From Perca fluviatilis (Eukaryota > Chordata > Actinopteri > Perciformes > Percidae), in the NCBI RefSeq assembly GCF_010015445.1, contig NC_053134.1, positions 10,287,265-10,351,264 of the forward strand: DNA of 64,000 nucleotides, read 5' to 3'. Below are positions 54,055-64,000 of this stretch, piece after piece. A program made the position numbers and the translations under genes. How positions within the stretch are numbered: the first letter of the stretch is position 1; every line of letters starts with the position of its first letter. The notes under the pieces are model-generated. The model was not told where the DNA came from and did not search any database. It saw only the letters and a list, made by a program, of their open reading frames with translations.

Positions 54055-54570
54055 GGACGGGGACAACAGTAGCCTGGCTCCGCCCTCCTACGTACTCAAT
54101 TTATTTTTTCCTTCAATACACCATATGGGTTTGCGGTATATTCTTGGGTTTTCTCCGGCCAAAGATTTGGCAGTCCAATCAGTGAACAGAGGGAGTTGCT
54201 GAGAACGATGACGTTGAGGTCATGCGCTAGTTTGAGTAATGGCGGCGGAGAAAGATGCGAGCGTAGCCATTCGGCCCGTTGTGGCAACGCTACGGAATAT
54301 CCAGAAGTTAAAGCCCGAGCAAGAACGGCCTTTGCTGAGTTGTGTTGGTGGCCATGATGTTGTGGCCCTCCTCCCCATGGGGTTCGGGAAAAGTTTGATT
54401 TTCCAGCTCGCTCCGTTAGTGGTGAAGGAGTTGGCTAAAGGCGAACGCTAGCGATGCTAAAGCCGACGTCATGACCAAACGTTAGCGATTAGTTATGGCA
54501 GATCCAATAGTTTTAAACTTCAACAGAGTACCTGCCTTCAAGGAAGTTAACACTTGTCAATGGAGAGTGA
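54055..54570 (+). mobile_element. Repeat carrying a second RecQ-like helicase fragment
   Basis: From ATG 54239 a 70-codon frame reads MAAEKDASVAIRPVVATLRN, then LKPEQERPLLSCVGGHDVV, then ALLPMGFGKSLIFQLAPLVV. KPEQ..LL....DVV..LP.G.GKSL..QLAPL is motif 0/motif I of a RecQ-type SF2 helicase; the Walker A Thr is replaced by Met (PMGFGKS). TAG ends the frame at 54449-54451 where a splice donor or continuation would be expected. Upstream TAGCCTGGCTCCGCCCTCC resembles, inversely, the end of the 10-kb copy. A captured first exon in a non-autonomous repeat is the likeliest reading. Confidence 0.55.
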
Positions 54571-54572
54571 CG

Positions 54573-54576
54573 CACA

Positions 54577-54662
<86 letters not shown>
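54573..54662. repeat. (CA)n microsatellite, 90 bp
   Basis: Two AAA interruptions; begins exactly where the helicase-fragment repeat stops. Confidence 0.95.
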
Positions 54663-54664
<2 letters not shown>

Positions 54665-54800
54665 TACATAAACCTTCACACTTGCTAAAGACATTAGAGT
54701 GTAAAGCAGAATTAGCATGCCCCAAAGCATCATAGGGGATGGACTATCTCTCTGTGAGTCACGGTTTGAACATCAAAGGCTAGTTCTAATGAAAAATGTA

Positions 54801-54831
<31 letters not shown>

Positions 54832-54834
<3 letters not shown>

Positions 54835-56980
54835 TTGTCATCCTACAAGTCATATCAGTTGGTGTGCTCTTGCAACACTGCTCTTAATCAGCAGGTATCT
54901 CTTCCGCTTCTTGCTCAAAACAGGATATGAAGCAAGTCCACTTCCTGTCTTGCGTTATCTGCTCTGATAGCAAACACACCTCATATTGGTTCCTTTTTTG
55001 ATTTCCAGTGAAGTCATTGCTGTTGTTTAGCCGTCCATGTCTGTGGAACAGCCTTTAATTTTCATTTCAGTGGGTGGCGTGAATTTACCTTTTGAACTTA
55101 CCTTCCTCCCCACAAAAAAAAAGTTTCCCTCTAAAAAGAATCTAGGACTACAAAGGTTTGCCAAATTCCTTCAGTCCTTGTCCTTTGAAGAGAATGCTCT
55201 GCTTTGATGTAGCTTGAACTTTGCTGCAACGTGATGCCGGCTTTAATATCCCTGGTGAGAACCAGCAAATGAAGCCTTTCATTCTGAAACATTGAATGAG
55301 AAGTTTGCATCCAAAATGAAAAATCTTTTACTACTTGAAAGACATTACATGTCCTCTCTCAAAACCACTGATAAAAAAGGACACTTCGAAAGAGTTGGGG
55401 AGTCATTTTAGCTCTTGTTTGATGAGCAACAACTTTTTCCAATTGCTTTAGGTAGTATTTTTGCAAATGGGATGCATATAACTTAAGTATAAAACTCCCT
55501 CTGACTTTATGTCAAGCATGAATCTCAACTTCATCTTGTTTATCTTCAGTAAACACCCAAATACATTTCCTGTGTCTAGGTTTGGAGGAACCACATCCCC
55601 ATAAAGACTTGTGGTTTTAGATACAACAAAAAACTTTTTTTCTTTTTGGGTTTTCTAATATTATATCACGTCAGTGCAGTCCTCAGTGTGCTGTGCTGGA
55701 GTAAAGTGATGTAAAGGCGAGAAGAAACTGCCATGCTGTAACTGAAGAAGGGTTCAAACAGAGGGCAGCATCGCTCTTTTTGCTGGGAGGCCTTTCTTGA
55801 TGTTTGACCCTTTTTTACCTTTCAGTGCTTTAATAAAAAAAATGTCAGCATGGTAGTTGTGGGGGTTTGGCACACAAGAGAAGAGGAACTAGCTTGAAAA
55901 TAACACTTGAATGCTGTTGTATGATGCAGAGAAAGAGGCAAAGAACATCACACAAAAACACGCCATTAAACATTAATGTCAATGTGAGGTATGGTTGAAG
56001 TGGTTGTACATACACACACACACATACACAAAGACCGCTTTTCTCACAGGAGCTACAGAAGTTAATTAGGTAGGAATAGGACATTGCCTGCACATTTGAC
56101 ATCAAGAGTCTGCATTCCTGCAGCAGCACCTCTCCTCCATTATCTAATCTCAAGTTGCCCACTAATTCTATTTAAACTCTGCTGGCTGGCTTTATGCTAC
56201 TACTGAAAGCAAAGAAAACAATGGAGAACGATATGGCACCGAAGCGACTTTGGGAATTTAGAGGAGGAACACGACAGAACAGAAATGTACAGCTGTGATA
56301 AGAAAACGGGTCTCGTTAGGAAGTGATTTAACAAGATCAAATCAGTTGTTATCCAATGTGTGGCATTTGTTTTTCTAAAAGGCACAGTCTCTGTGTTTTT
56401 GTACCTTTTTGGCAGTTTAAAGCTGCAGTGGACTCAATAAATGTGCTTGTTGTTGACTGTTTCACTGTGCAGTGGTGAATCTAAATTCAATACTAAACAC
56501 AACAGAGCAGTATAAGTCCCAATAGGTATACCAAAGGACTATTGTAGGAATATCAACAGTAGTACAGTATAAAAGATACTAAGCATGATAAATTACTATA
56601 AACTCACCACTGCATACCACACTCGCTTTATGTCTCTCTTTGAATTTGTGTGTAGCCTCACCTCATTTATGATTGTTGAAATGTAGATGTAGAGGCAAAA
56701 ACCCAGGAGTTACAACTGCATTAATAAATTAGTTGGGGGCAGAAGAATTCCAAAAATAAGTGAACAGACACATAGCACAACATTTAAACATTCAGAAGAG
56801 ATGGAGCAACACTAGCATTCGTATAGAGATTACATACATTTGGAATACTGTAATTCCAGTATTCACTCTTTTTCTCTTTTTTGGTCTTCACCAACTCCTG
56901 AGAAAAATAGCATCAACAGCAAATAGCAATAGGTCTTGCTAGCTACAGTATATGCTCTTCCCTGGCTAATTGCTAACTTA
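54832..56980. other. AT-rich intron
   Basis: A TG run precedes it (54804-54831). Nothing else recognised. Confidence 0.5.
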
Positions 56981-57489
56981 AGCTGTGTTCGAAACCATCC
57001 GCTATCACGGAAATAATGCACTATATGGTGTGTTCGCCATTTTGAAGTGGTGTTCGAATTCTCTGCGGTTAATTTCATTCACTATATAGTCCACTATGGA
57101 ATACCCACAATGCACAGCTAACTTGAGTGAACATACGATGTACCCTACATTTTACTTCCATATACCACAATGCAACGTGGTCGCTTTTTCCCAGAAGAGA
57201 AGAAGACGCAAAAGCACCAGCGAAAACTGAAAAGGAAAAATAGAGCGGGCTTTCATTTCTAAACAATGGGAAATGTGACATGCAGCATATAAAGAACCTT
57301 TAACTATTCTCCTGAGTGCTTGGTTTGGTTACATGATGCTGGGCGTGCCCGACTCTGTCACACAAATAACCGGCGCATCTACTGACGCAACAATACTTTC
57401 AGTGAGTGTCCGAAATCTCATTTATATACTGTAGTTCACTATTTAATAAACAATATATTGTGAATGAGAGAACGGTTACGAACACAGCT
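56981..57489. mobile_element. MITE with AGCTGTGTTCG ends
   Basis: AGCTGTGTTCGAAACCATCC at left and GGTTACGAACACAGCT at right, flanked by TA (possibly TTA). Interior has CACTATATAGTCCACTATGG. Superfamily (Harbinger-like or Tc1-like) undecided because the duplication can be read as TA or TTA. Confidence 0.65.
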
Positions 57490-58184
57490 TATGTCTGTCC
57501 CTTATTTTTACAGTCTATGGTCTGCCCACAGTTTAAAGGTGGGCTGCAGGTAGCGTACAGTGGGTTTATCAAAGCTTTTTTGGGGGTTAAATATAGCTTC
57601 CTATGCTGCTTAAACAGGGTTGAGACTGAACCACACTGAACAGTACAGGTGCCATAAATCCAAAACATGAGCTACAAGAGTCTAAAAAGCTGTGTAGAGA
57701 TGCAGACTTTGATTCTCTGATGTCACAAAACAATGATTAGTGGAGCTTTAAGTATTTTCCAAATCTTGCTAAATCTTGCTTTTGTTGTTATTTGAAGTTC
57801 TTACTCCTCAAAGTAAGTAAAAGTAAGTGTTTGGAGTGAAACCCAACTTCGGCGTCTCTCCAAACACATATGTAACCGTGAAAGAAAAACACAACACCTT
57901 GTTGAGCTCACAGCGAGGCTCACACGCACTGCAAACTAGGTTTACACATTCCCTCACAAAGTGGCCATATATATTGGTTTGTGCAGGTTCTTTTATGAAG
58001 GTTATGGGACTTGGGTTATGACTGCTGTGTTTGTGCATTAATACGGTGCATTTGTGGGTGTGTGGGACTGGTGTATTGTGTTTGGGGCCGTGCAGAGTGC
58101 TGCTCACATGAAAGACTCTTTGTACACCAAGTTTTTAATGAATTGCTGTACAGATCGGTTGCTTGAAGGTAACCGCACCAGTGC

Positions 58185-58187
58185 ATG

Positions 58188-58218
<31 letters not shown>

Positions 58219-58231
58219 ATGTATATATATA

Positions 58232-58274
<43 letters not shown>

Positions 58275-58298
58275 GTGTGTGTATGTATATGTGTGTGT
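58185..58298. repeat. Compound (TG)/(TA) microsatellite
   Basis: Alternating TG, TA and TGTATG blocks. Confidence 0.95.
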
Positions 58299-58503
58299 TC
58301 AAGGTCGGGTTTGTTTGGTGAACAGCTATCAGATATAGAAAACAGCTTAGGGGAGCTTATGATACATTAGCTGTGTTTCCATCCAAGTAGTTTTATTTGA
58401 TTAATGAGGAATTGAATTAGAAACACTGAGTGTAAATGGAACATTTTGATAAAAGACACTGTTAAAGTTGTATGTAATATATATCTATATTATAGATATA
58501 TAT

Positions 58504-58812
58504 TAGAGATGTTACTCTGATACAGCCTAAAATGCTGGTATCGGTATTGGCAAGTACTGAAATTTATGCACCGGTCCGATACCATGTAATTTAGCCCTGC
58601 AGAAAATTAACTTCAAAGCATTTTATTTATGTTCTTTTTACGTTATGACTCACTGTCAAACTGGATAATAAAAGCAAGTTCTATGGCATTCATTGTTTGT
58701 TCATTTTTTTTTCTTCTTTTTTTACAAAGAGTTTAACCTAAGCCAGGCCATACAACAATGATAGAAATCATATCACATTCATACAGGGATAGCAGTATAC
58801 AGCTGTTAAAAC

Positions 58813-58853
<41 letters not shown>

Positions 58854-58949
58854 GACACACTGGTATCGGATAGGTCCTCGGTATTGGCCGATACTCAAGT
58901 TAAGGTATCGGAATCTGTATCAGGAAGCAAAAAATGGTATTGGACCATC

Positions 58950-58953
<4 letters not shown>
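58504..58953. mobile_element. hAT-type MITE inserted in an AT array
   Basis: TAGAGATGTTACTCTGATAC at left and TGGTATTGGACCATCTCTA at right; both flanks read ATATATAT, which fits an 8-bp duplication but is ambiguous inside AT repeats. Contains (AAT)n at 58815-58852 and TATCGG-type motifs. Confidence 0.65.

Positions 58954-59019
<66 letters not shown>
58954..59019. repeat. (AT)33 microsatellite
   Basis: Pure AT run of 66 bp between two MITEs. Confidence 0.95.
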
Positions 59020-59021
<2 letters not shown>

Positions 59022-59022
59022 T

Positions 59023-59363
59023 AGTTTGACATTTTGTTTGTAGTTTGAAATGTGCTATTTCACTTTCTTGACCATGAGTTGGTTGATTGTGCCACTTTTA
59101 TGTCAGAATGTGATTAGCTTAGCTTAGCATAAAGACTGCAAACAGGGGGGGAAAGCTAGCCTTTCCATGGTTCAAAAATACACCTACCAATTTGTAAGCT
59201 TTAGATGACCAACACCTGGTGCGTGTCATTTTAAAATAAGTCAGGCTAGCTGTTGCCCCTATTTCCAATCTTTATGCTAAGCTAATCGCCTCTCATCTAA
59301 CTCTTAGCAAGAAAGCAAGTAAGTGTATTTCCCAAAATGACGAGCAATTCCTCATTCCTTTAA
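59023..59363. mobile_element. TTAA-type MITE (one end decayed)
   Basis: CTAGTTTGACATTTTG at left, TCATTCCTTTAA at right; internal GCTTAGCTTAGCATAAAGAC and CTTTATGCTAAGCTAATC are inverse. Same broad family as 44733. Confidence 0.65.
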
Positions 59364-59934
59364 AACAAAAGTCTTATAGAGTCTTATACTGAGATAATTG
59401 TCCTTATTATAAATAGTGGTTCTCTTGTACAGAGAATGTGCTATACATGAGTGCTAATATCTTGAAACAAGACAGGAAACAGATAAATAAGGATATTGCT
59501 TGCATTTTAAAATGTTTTTTGTGTTCATGTCAACACAGCAACTTTGAATTGGTTGATGTTTGTAGTTTGAGTCAACGTCTGCTGTTTGGATATCACTTAT
59601 GTACAGTAATGCTCTTTGCTGTCTGTCTTCCTTCATTTCCCTAAGCAGCACACATGGCAAGTGTATTTTTTTGTTTTTAGGTGGGGCACATATACCATTA
59701 TCTGACAGTAAAAGACAACAGAAATGTAAATCAAATCCATCCAATTGTACATGACAGTTGAGTTAAAACAGGCATTCATTTCACTCGTTGTTGTATCTGA
59801 CTTTGCCTCCATCACATTTTATCCACTTATTATATTTTGGCTTCCTGCTGTCTGCTGTCAGCTCTTTTTAACAAGCCATCTTACTGGTTCTATAGGTCAG
59901 CGCTAAAAGGGGTCAGAAGAGCAGCATGATCGAT

Positions 59935-60045
<111 letters not shown>

Positions 60046-60409
60046 GCATGTAGAGATCAGCCAGCCCAATAGAAACAAGCTTGTGCTGTGTGTCTCTCTC
60101 TGTGGTCTCTGCCCTTTGCCCTTGTGTGTGTGTTGCATATGTGTAATTTTCATGTACTGTATTAAGGTGCATAGGTGTGTATGTAGTTGTGTTTCTTTTT
60201 TTTTATGTGTAAAAATGCAGCTTTTAGGGCATTTATTTTATTTAAGGGCACCTGGATGTGGTTCATTTACGGTCATCTAGTTCAGCATTGAATGCAGCAA
60301 GAAAAATGTTCTGCATCCTTAGCTACAACCGACTTGTTCTATTGATCGATGCACGCTGTGTTTGCTGTGTCTGTGTGTGCGTGCGTGCGTGTGTGTGTGT
60401 GTGTGTGCC

Positions 60410-62100
60410 AGCCCTCAATACCACTTTTAATTCACATTTAGTTGTGTGTTCATGTGTATGTGCTTACTACATTACACCACTGCCCTTGACTATTGTGTTA
60501 ATGTCTGTCAAACTCGGTGAATGTTCTGCTGCCTCTACAATGTTTAGCTGTTTGCCATCAGCTCCAGCTCCACTCAAAGGGAAAATTGACCACAAGACAC
60601 ATAATCAGTCAATGCATGGGAAAATAGAAGTGCAAAGCATTTGTTACAATAAATGGAATAAAAATAACTATTTTAAAGTGCATTCTGTTTTTTTCTCCAA
60701 CAAAACAGACCATGAAGTAAAAGTAAAATACATTTTTTGACGGAAGTATTGATATTTAAGTCTTCATTTCCCAAGATACCTTTACTCCAAGATTATTAAA
60801 ATGGAGAGATGAGGGTTGTGACTAGATACACATTTTAAACAATTAAATACATGAGCACAGTGCAGTTTAGAGACTAAATCTCCTAAAACAGAAATAAACA
60901 GAGAAATGCAATGACCCTATATCAAAACATCTGCAAAAAAAAAAAAAAATCTATATTCTCCATCCCCTGCTTTCTGTGTTTCAGAAACAGACACTGTGAG
61001 ACACAGTTGTGCATTTTGAGACTCTGTGTCAGAAGCTCCTGTATCAGGTGGTTTTCCATTTTAAATAAAAGCTAATACAGTCGCTTCTACAAGTTACTTG
61101 ATTCTGCTTTTCAGCCCAGAGCTCCTCAGACTGAAATTCAACTATTTAGTACTTCTCTCTGACGCGCATAGAGGAGTTCATATGAAAAAGAGAGGTCATA
61201 TAATTATAGCCATGGGGAAACCCTGGGCTCTCTGTGTGTATGTCTGTTTCTATGTGTGTGTATTGTATTGTGTGTGAGTGTGTGTGTATATGTGCACAAC
61301 TAGCTATCCTTATGAGATTCTGTGTTGTGCGGTTTTATTTGCATGCTCAGCATTTTGTGAGTACAACAGTCAAACTCACTCACTTTCTTTTTTTTTGCCA
61401 ATCTGATGAAATAGGACTTAAACTCAACTCACAAATTATAAACTATACTTATCACTTTGGGACCCAAACACACTAAAATAAAAGTATTTGATGTAAAGAA
61501 AGAACTACAGAAACAATAACCACTTGCTTAAACAGAAAAATAAAATAAAAACCCTCCTCGGGAGAAAACAATTCTGGCCTCCTTAATCTTGAAAGAGCTC
61601 CAAACCCCTTTTTATACAAGCTGTAGCTCTTACTAGGCTACTATAGGAGACACCACAATAAATAAATCAATTAACTCGCAACAGGTATTCATCTCTTTCT
61701 CAGTGGATAAACCTAGTAATTTAACATGGGACAAATATCAGTTAAATGAGACAAATCTCTGCAAAAACTGCTCTGAAATAGCATTTTCTCAAAATGACAT
61801 CACAACCCCCCCTCTATGTATCCCACACTTGGCACATTCCATGTAAGATAGTGAATCCTAATTGGCTGGGTGTGGTTTGCCATTTCCTGGGTCTAAAACA
61901 GAGCAGGTGCAGTAGATAGGCTAGGTAACATAAACAAAATGCTGAATTAAAGATGTTAAGTTGTTCAAGCCTGTGTTTTCTGACTAAGAAGCAATTCGTA
62001 ATGTACGTAACTATGTTTCTAAAACCACACAGAGTGTCAACCAGCACATTACCAAACAACAGTCACTTCAATACTGAGAGATGATGTAAAAGTGTCTGCG
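60410..62100. other. AT-rich end of intron 1
   Basis: No repeat ends or exon recognised before the exon 2 acceptor. A 160-codon frame at 60258-60740 includes a TG array and has no domain. Confidence 0.5.
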
Positions 62101-62137
62101 GTGGATTAATTCTGATGTATCTCTGTTTTATCTCCAG

Positions 62138-62218
62138 CATGTGGAAGGGCCTGAATGTCAACTGCACAGACAGCACAGGATATACACCTTTACATCATGC
62201 TTCACTTAATGGACACAG
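62138..62218 (+). CDS. anks1b: anks1b coding exon 2 (start of ankyrin repeats)
   Basis: An 81-bp exon between CTCCAG| and CACAG|GTAAAC. With the AG carried over from exon 1 it reads [16 protein letters not shown] and then [11 protein letters not shown], followed by AG of the next split codon. TPLHHA...GH is the ankyrin-repeat signature (TPLHxAA and the helix-turn GH), and SMW-G-NVNC-D--GYT-LHHA-LNGH is the conserved ANKS1A/B sequence at this point. Exon length, frame and phase fit a continuous ORF with exon 1. The neutral change of the usual HHAALNG to HHASLNG is the only local oddity. Later exons (further ankyrin repeats, SAM and PTB domains) lie beyond this window. Confidence 0.9.
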
Positions 62219-62639
62219 GTAAACTTGTTTTTGTGTCTTCTACAAGTATTATTTACTTATATGCATTTCCATACAGTATGTGCAAGTGTCTGTCTTTAAG
62301 CTGGAACCATCAAATGATGGGTATTTTTGTTCAATAAATGATAAAAAATATTTTATCGAAATAAATGTTGATTAATTTTCTGTCACTCCATTAACCAGTT
62401 AATTGACACATTTTTAGCACTAATATTTTGGAGTACTGGAATGTCTTGTATGTAATAAATTGTGTAGTGAGGGTAAAAAAACGTCAGAGGTACATTTTTC
62501 CTTTTTATTGTTTTTCTATTTCTCCTGTCAGGTGAACAGTGGCGTAAAGTAACAGTTTAAAATAGTTTGTCTCTCCCCTGTATTCCTCTCAGGTCCCACT
62601 GTGCTTTGTGCCATATGTGTATGTGTACATTTTGGTCAG

Positions 62640-63150
62640 GGCTCTCCTTTTCTGGGCCACTTGGGGGCAGCAGAAACAAGCTGCAACACAACACACCTTT
62701 TAAATTGATATGGCGAACTTGTAAGCAAACAGCTGCTTATTTACACATCCAGCATTTACGGAGCAACGCCATGATTAATTTAGAGTCATGCTCCTGGACA
62801 CCTGATGAATGTAAGTCCAACACTCACTGTCTTTTAACTGTTAGCTCTGTGTTTGGTCTCCTGAGAGAAATGCCTGACTCTAATGATCAACTAGCTATGT
62901 ATGCTCGCCAGCTAACATTAGTCTCTGACTTGATGTCTGCCATTTGATGCTGACCATAGTGTAGTGGGTTTTTAGAGCTTTTATTGCTGAAAACTGCTGC
63001 CTGTTGCGGCCAAAAACAACGCTAGGAGAGCGGTGAAAGTAAAACAAAAACAGTTGCGCCTAGAGAGAGCGAAGTTAACGTTAGCATAAAGTAGGAGCTG
63101 AAGCAGCTAACGTTAGCCCTACAGCTCCAGAAAGTAGAGGGGCCCCGGTT
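62640..63150. mobile_element. Probable unclassified dispersed repeat
   Basis: CTCCTTTTCTGGGCCACTTG, ATTTACGGAGCAACGCCATG and GCTCCTGGACACCTGATGAA are, from memory, common in teleost genomes. It carries a chance 126-codon frame. Ends unresolved. Confidence 0.4.
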
Positions 63151-63534
63151 TCACAAACCGATGCAGACTGGCAGTAGGTCCAGTCTTAATATTGTTCTTG
63201 GATTAGTCTGATGCAAGTTACAACAAAAAAAAAATATATATATTATTATAACCCCAGGCTAACCCAGATTTTAGGACCATGTTTTCATGGTAATCAGTGA
63301 CACGTACACCTGCTGAGCGGTCTAATGACAAAAAAGTTATTTTTGTTTTTCTGTTTTCTAAACAGTGTTGTGGAGCGAGTTATAAGAAAGTAAATAGTTT
63401 TTAGAGACCGAAGTTACTTTTTGTAAATATAACTACAGCAGTGTGAGAACGTCGTCACTGGTTTTCTTTTTTTTTTAACTAAGGAAAGTAGGCTATCCCT
63501 ACTGTGGAGTTACTTAGCGTGAGCCCTGTTAATA

Positions 63535-63738
63535 CCCTTGTGTTGACTTTGGGTCAAATTGACCAGTTTTCAATTTTTGTTTTATATCAGAAAATATGGG
63601 ACGTAGAAATGAGCGCAGAAAATGTGTGGAAGAAAAATGTAACAGTTTAAAACGTTGGAAAAAGCAAAAACAAACTGAAAAAAAGGCGTCGAAAAAGTAA
63701 GTGTTTTTTTCAAGGTTGACTGGAAGACAACACAAGGG
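63535..63738. mobile_element. 204-bp MITE (CCCTTGTGTTG ends), second copy
   Basis: CCCTTGTGTTGACTTTGGGT at left, GAAGACAACACAAGGG at right, TTAA directly after it (63739-63742) and TTAATA before it. Same orientation as the copy nested at 38050 and shares TAAAACGTTGGAAAAAGCAA. Confidence 0.8.
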
Positions 63739-64000
63739 TTAAGAAGTCATATAGCATTAGCTCTGCTACAGGTCTGAAAGTGGGTTAGGGTTGCAGTACT
63801 GCATTTATGCTACGGCAGTTTTGGTATTTCCCAGTAAAATGCCCCTGTAACAGTTGGATTATTCCAGAATATTTTCTGCTGGAGCAAAGGAGCTGTGTGG
63901 TTTAGGTTTGAGTCAACTAAGGTTTTGGTAGGCTTGGTAGCATCAAAATGGCGCCATAGGAGCTACGCGTTCTGGAGAGAGGCTTACCCCTTGGTGATAA

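Larger units (their letters stand above)
62219..64000 (+). other. anks1b: anks1b intron 2 (5' part)
   Basis: Starts at donor GTAAAC at 62219 and runs off the window. It contains a probable dispersed repeat at about 62640-63150 and a 204-bp TTAA-type MITE at 63535-63738. I see no further exon before 64000. Confidence 0.75.

Noticed and set aside
60258..60740. 160-codon plus-strand frame
   Set aside because: Contains a TG array (Cys-Val run) and no domain.
62155..62337. 60-codon frame starting within exon 2
   Set aside because: Wrong frame for the ankyrin repeat and it reads through the splice donor.
62567..62947. 126-codon frame after exon 2
   Set aside because: Lies mostly in a probable dispersed repeat and does not continue the ankyrin-repeat sequence; not an exon of anks1b.

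Overview
This window is vertebrate genomic DNA, almost certainly from a ray-finned (teleost, probably percomorph) fish. The evidence is a split coding sequence with GT/AG introns, no gene-dense or operon-like coding, very many CA/TG, CT, AT and AAT microsatellites, tRNA-headed SINEs, LINE 3' tails, and DNA-transposon families (TTAA-flanked MITEs, hAT, Tc1) typical of teleosts. It holds no prokaryotic system, phage or CRISPR.

The only gene I can support is the 5' end of an ANKS1-family gene on the + strand, best matched to anks1b (AIDA-1). Exon 1 (coding 1762-1892) has a G-rich promoter/leader upstream with two upstream ORFs, one overlapping the main start out of frame. Exon 2 (62138-62218) encodes the start of the ankyrin repeats. 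The phases agree across the junction (AG|C gives Ser). Between them is intron 1, 60,245 bp (1893-62137). The window ends 1.8 kb into intron 2.

The rest of the window is intron filled by successive repeat insertions. About 3.5-5.3 kb: a SINE, then a LINE tail split by a 921-bp palindromic TTAA element. About 6.7-9.8 kb: a large inverted duplication with hAT-type MITEs between its arms. About 10.0-10.5 kb: a minus-strand fragment with a RecQ-like helicase Walker A motif; a second fragment of this kind lies at 54.2 kb on the plus strand. About 12.3-13.0 kb: a LINE end with a (CCTTG)n tail inside another repeat. About 15.0-16.1 kb: an hAT element with a perfect 8-bp target duplication and a piece of transposase, nested in a LINE tail. 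About 21.6-22.8 kb: a Tc1-type MITE and a dispersed unit carrying long (GT)n. About 27.2-30.7 kb: a cluster of TTAA and hAT MITEs. About 37.6-38.9 kb: a three-level nest. About 43.4-51 kb: SINEs and further TTAA MITEs. About 53-59 kb: hAT MITEs, helicase fragment, AT arrays. About 62.6-63.7 kb (intron 2): one probable repeat and a second copy of a small MITE.

Nothing indicates a second functional gene inside the intron; most long open frames are microsatellite reading frames (Thr-His or Val-Cys repeats) or parts of repeats. Family names for repeats rest on remembered teleost repeats and on visible ends and target duplications, not on a database search.
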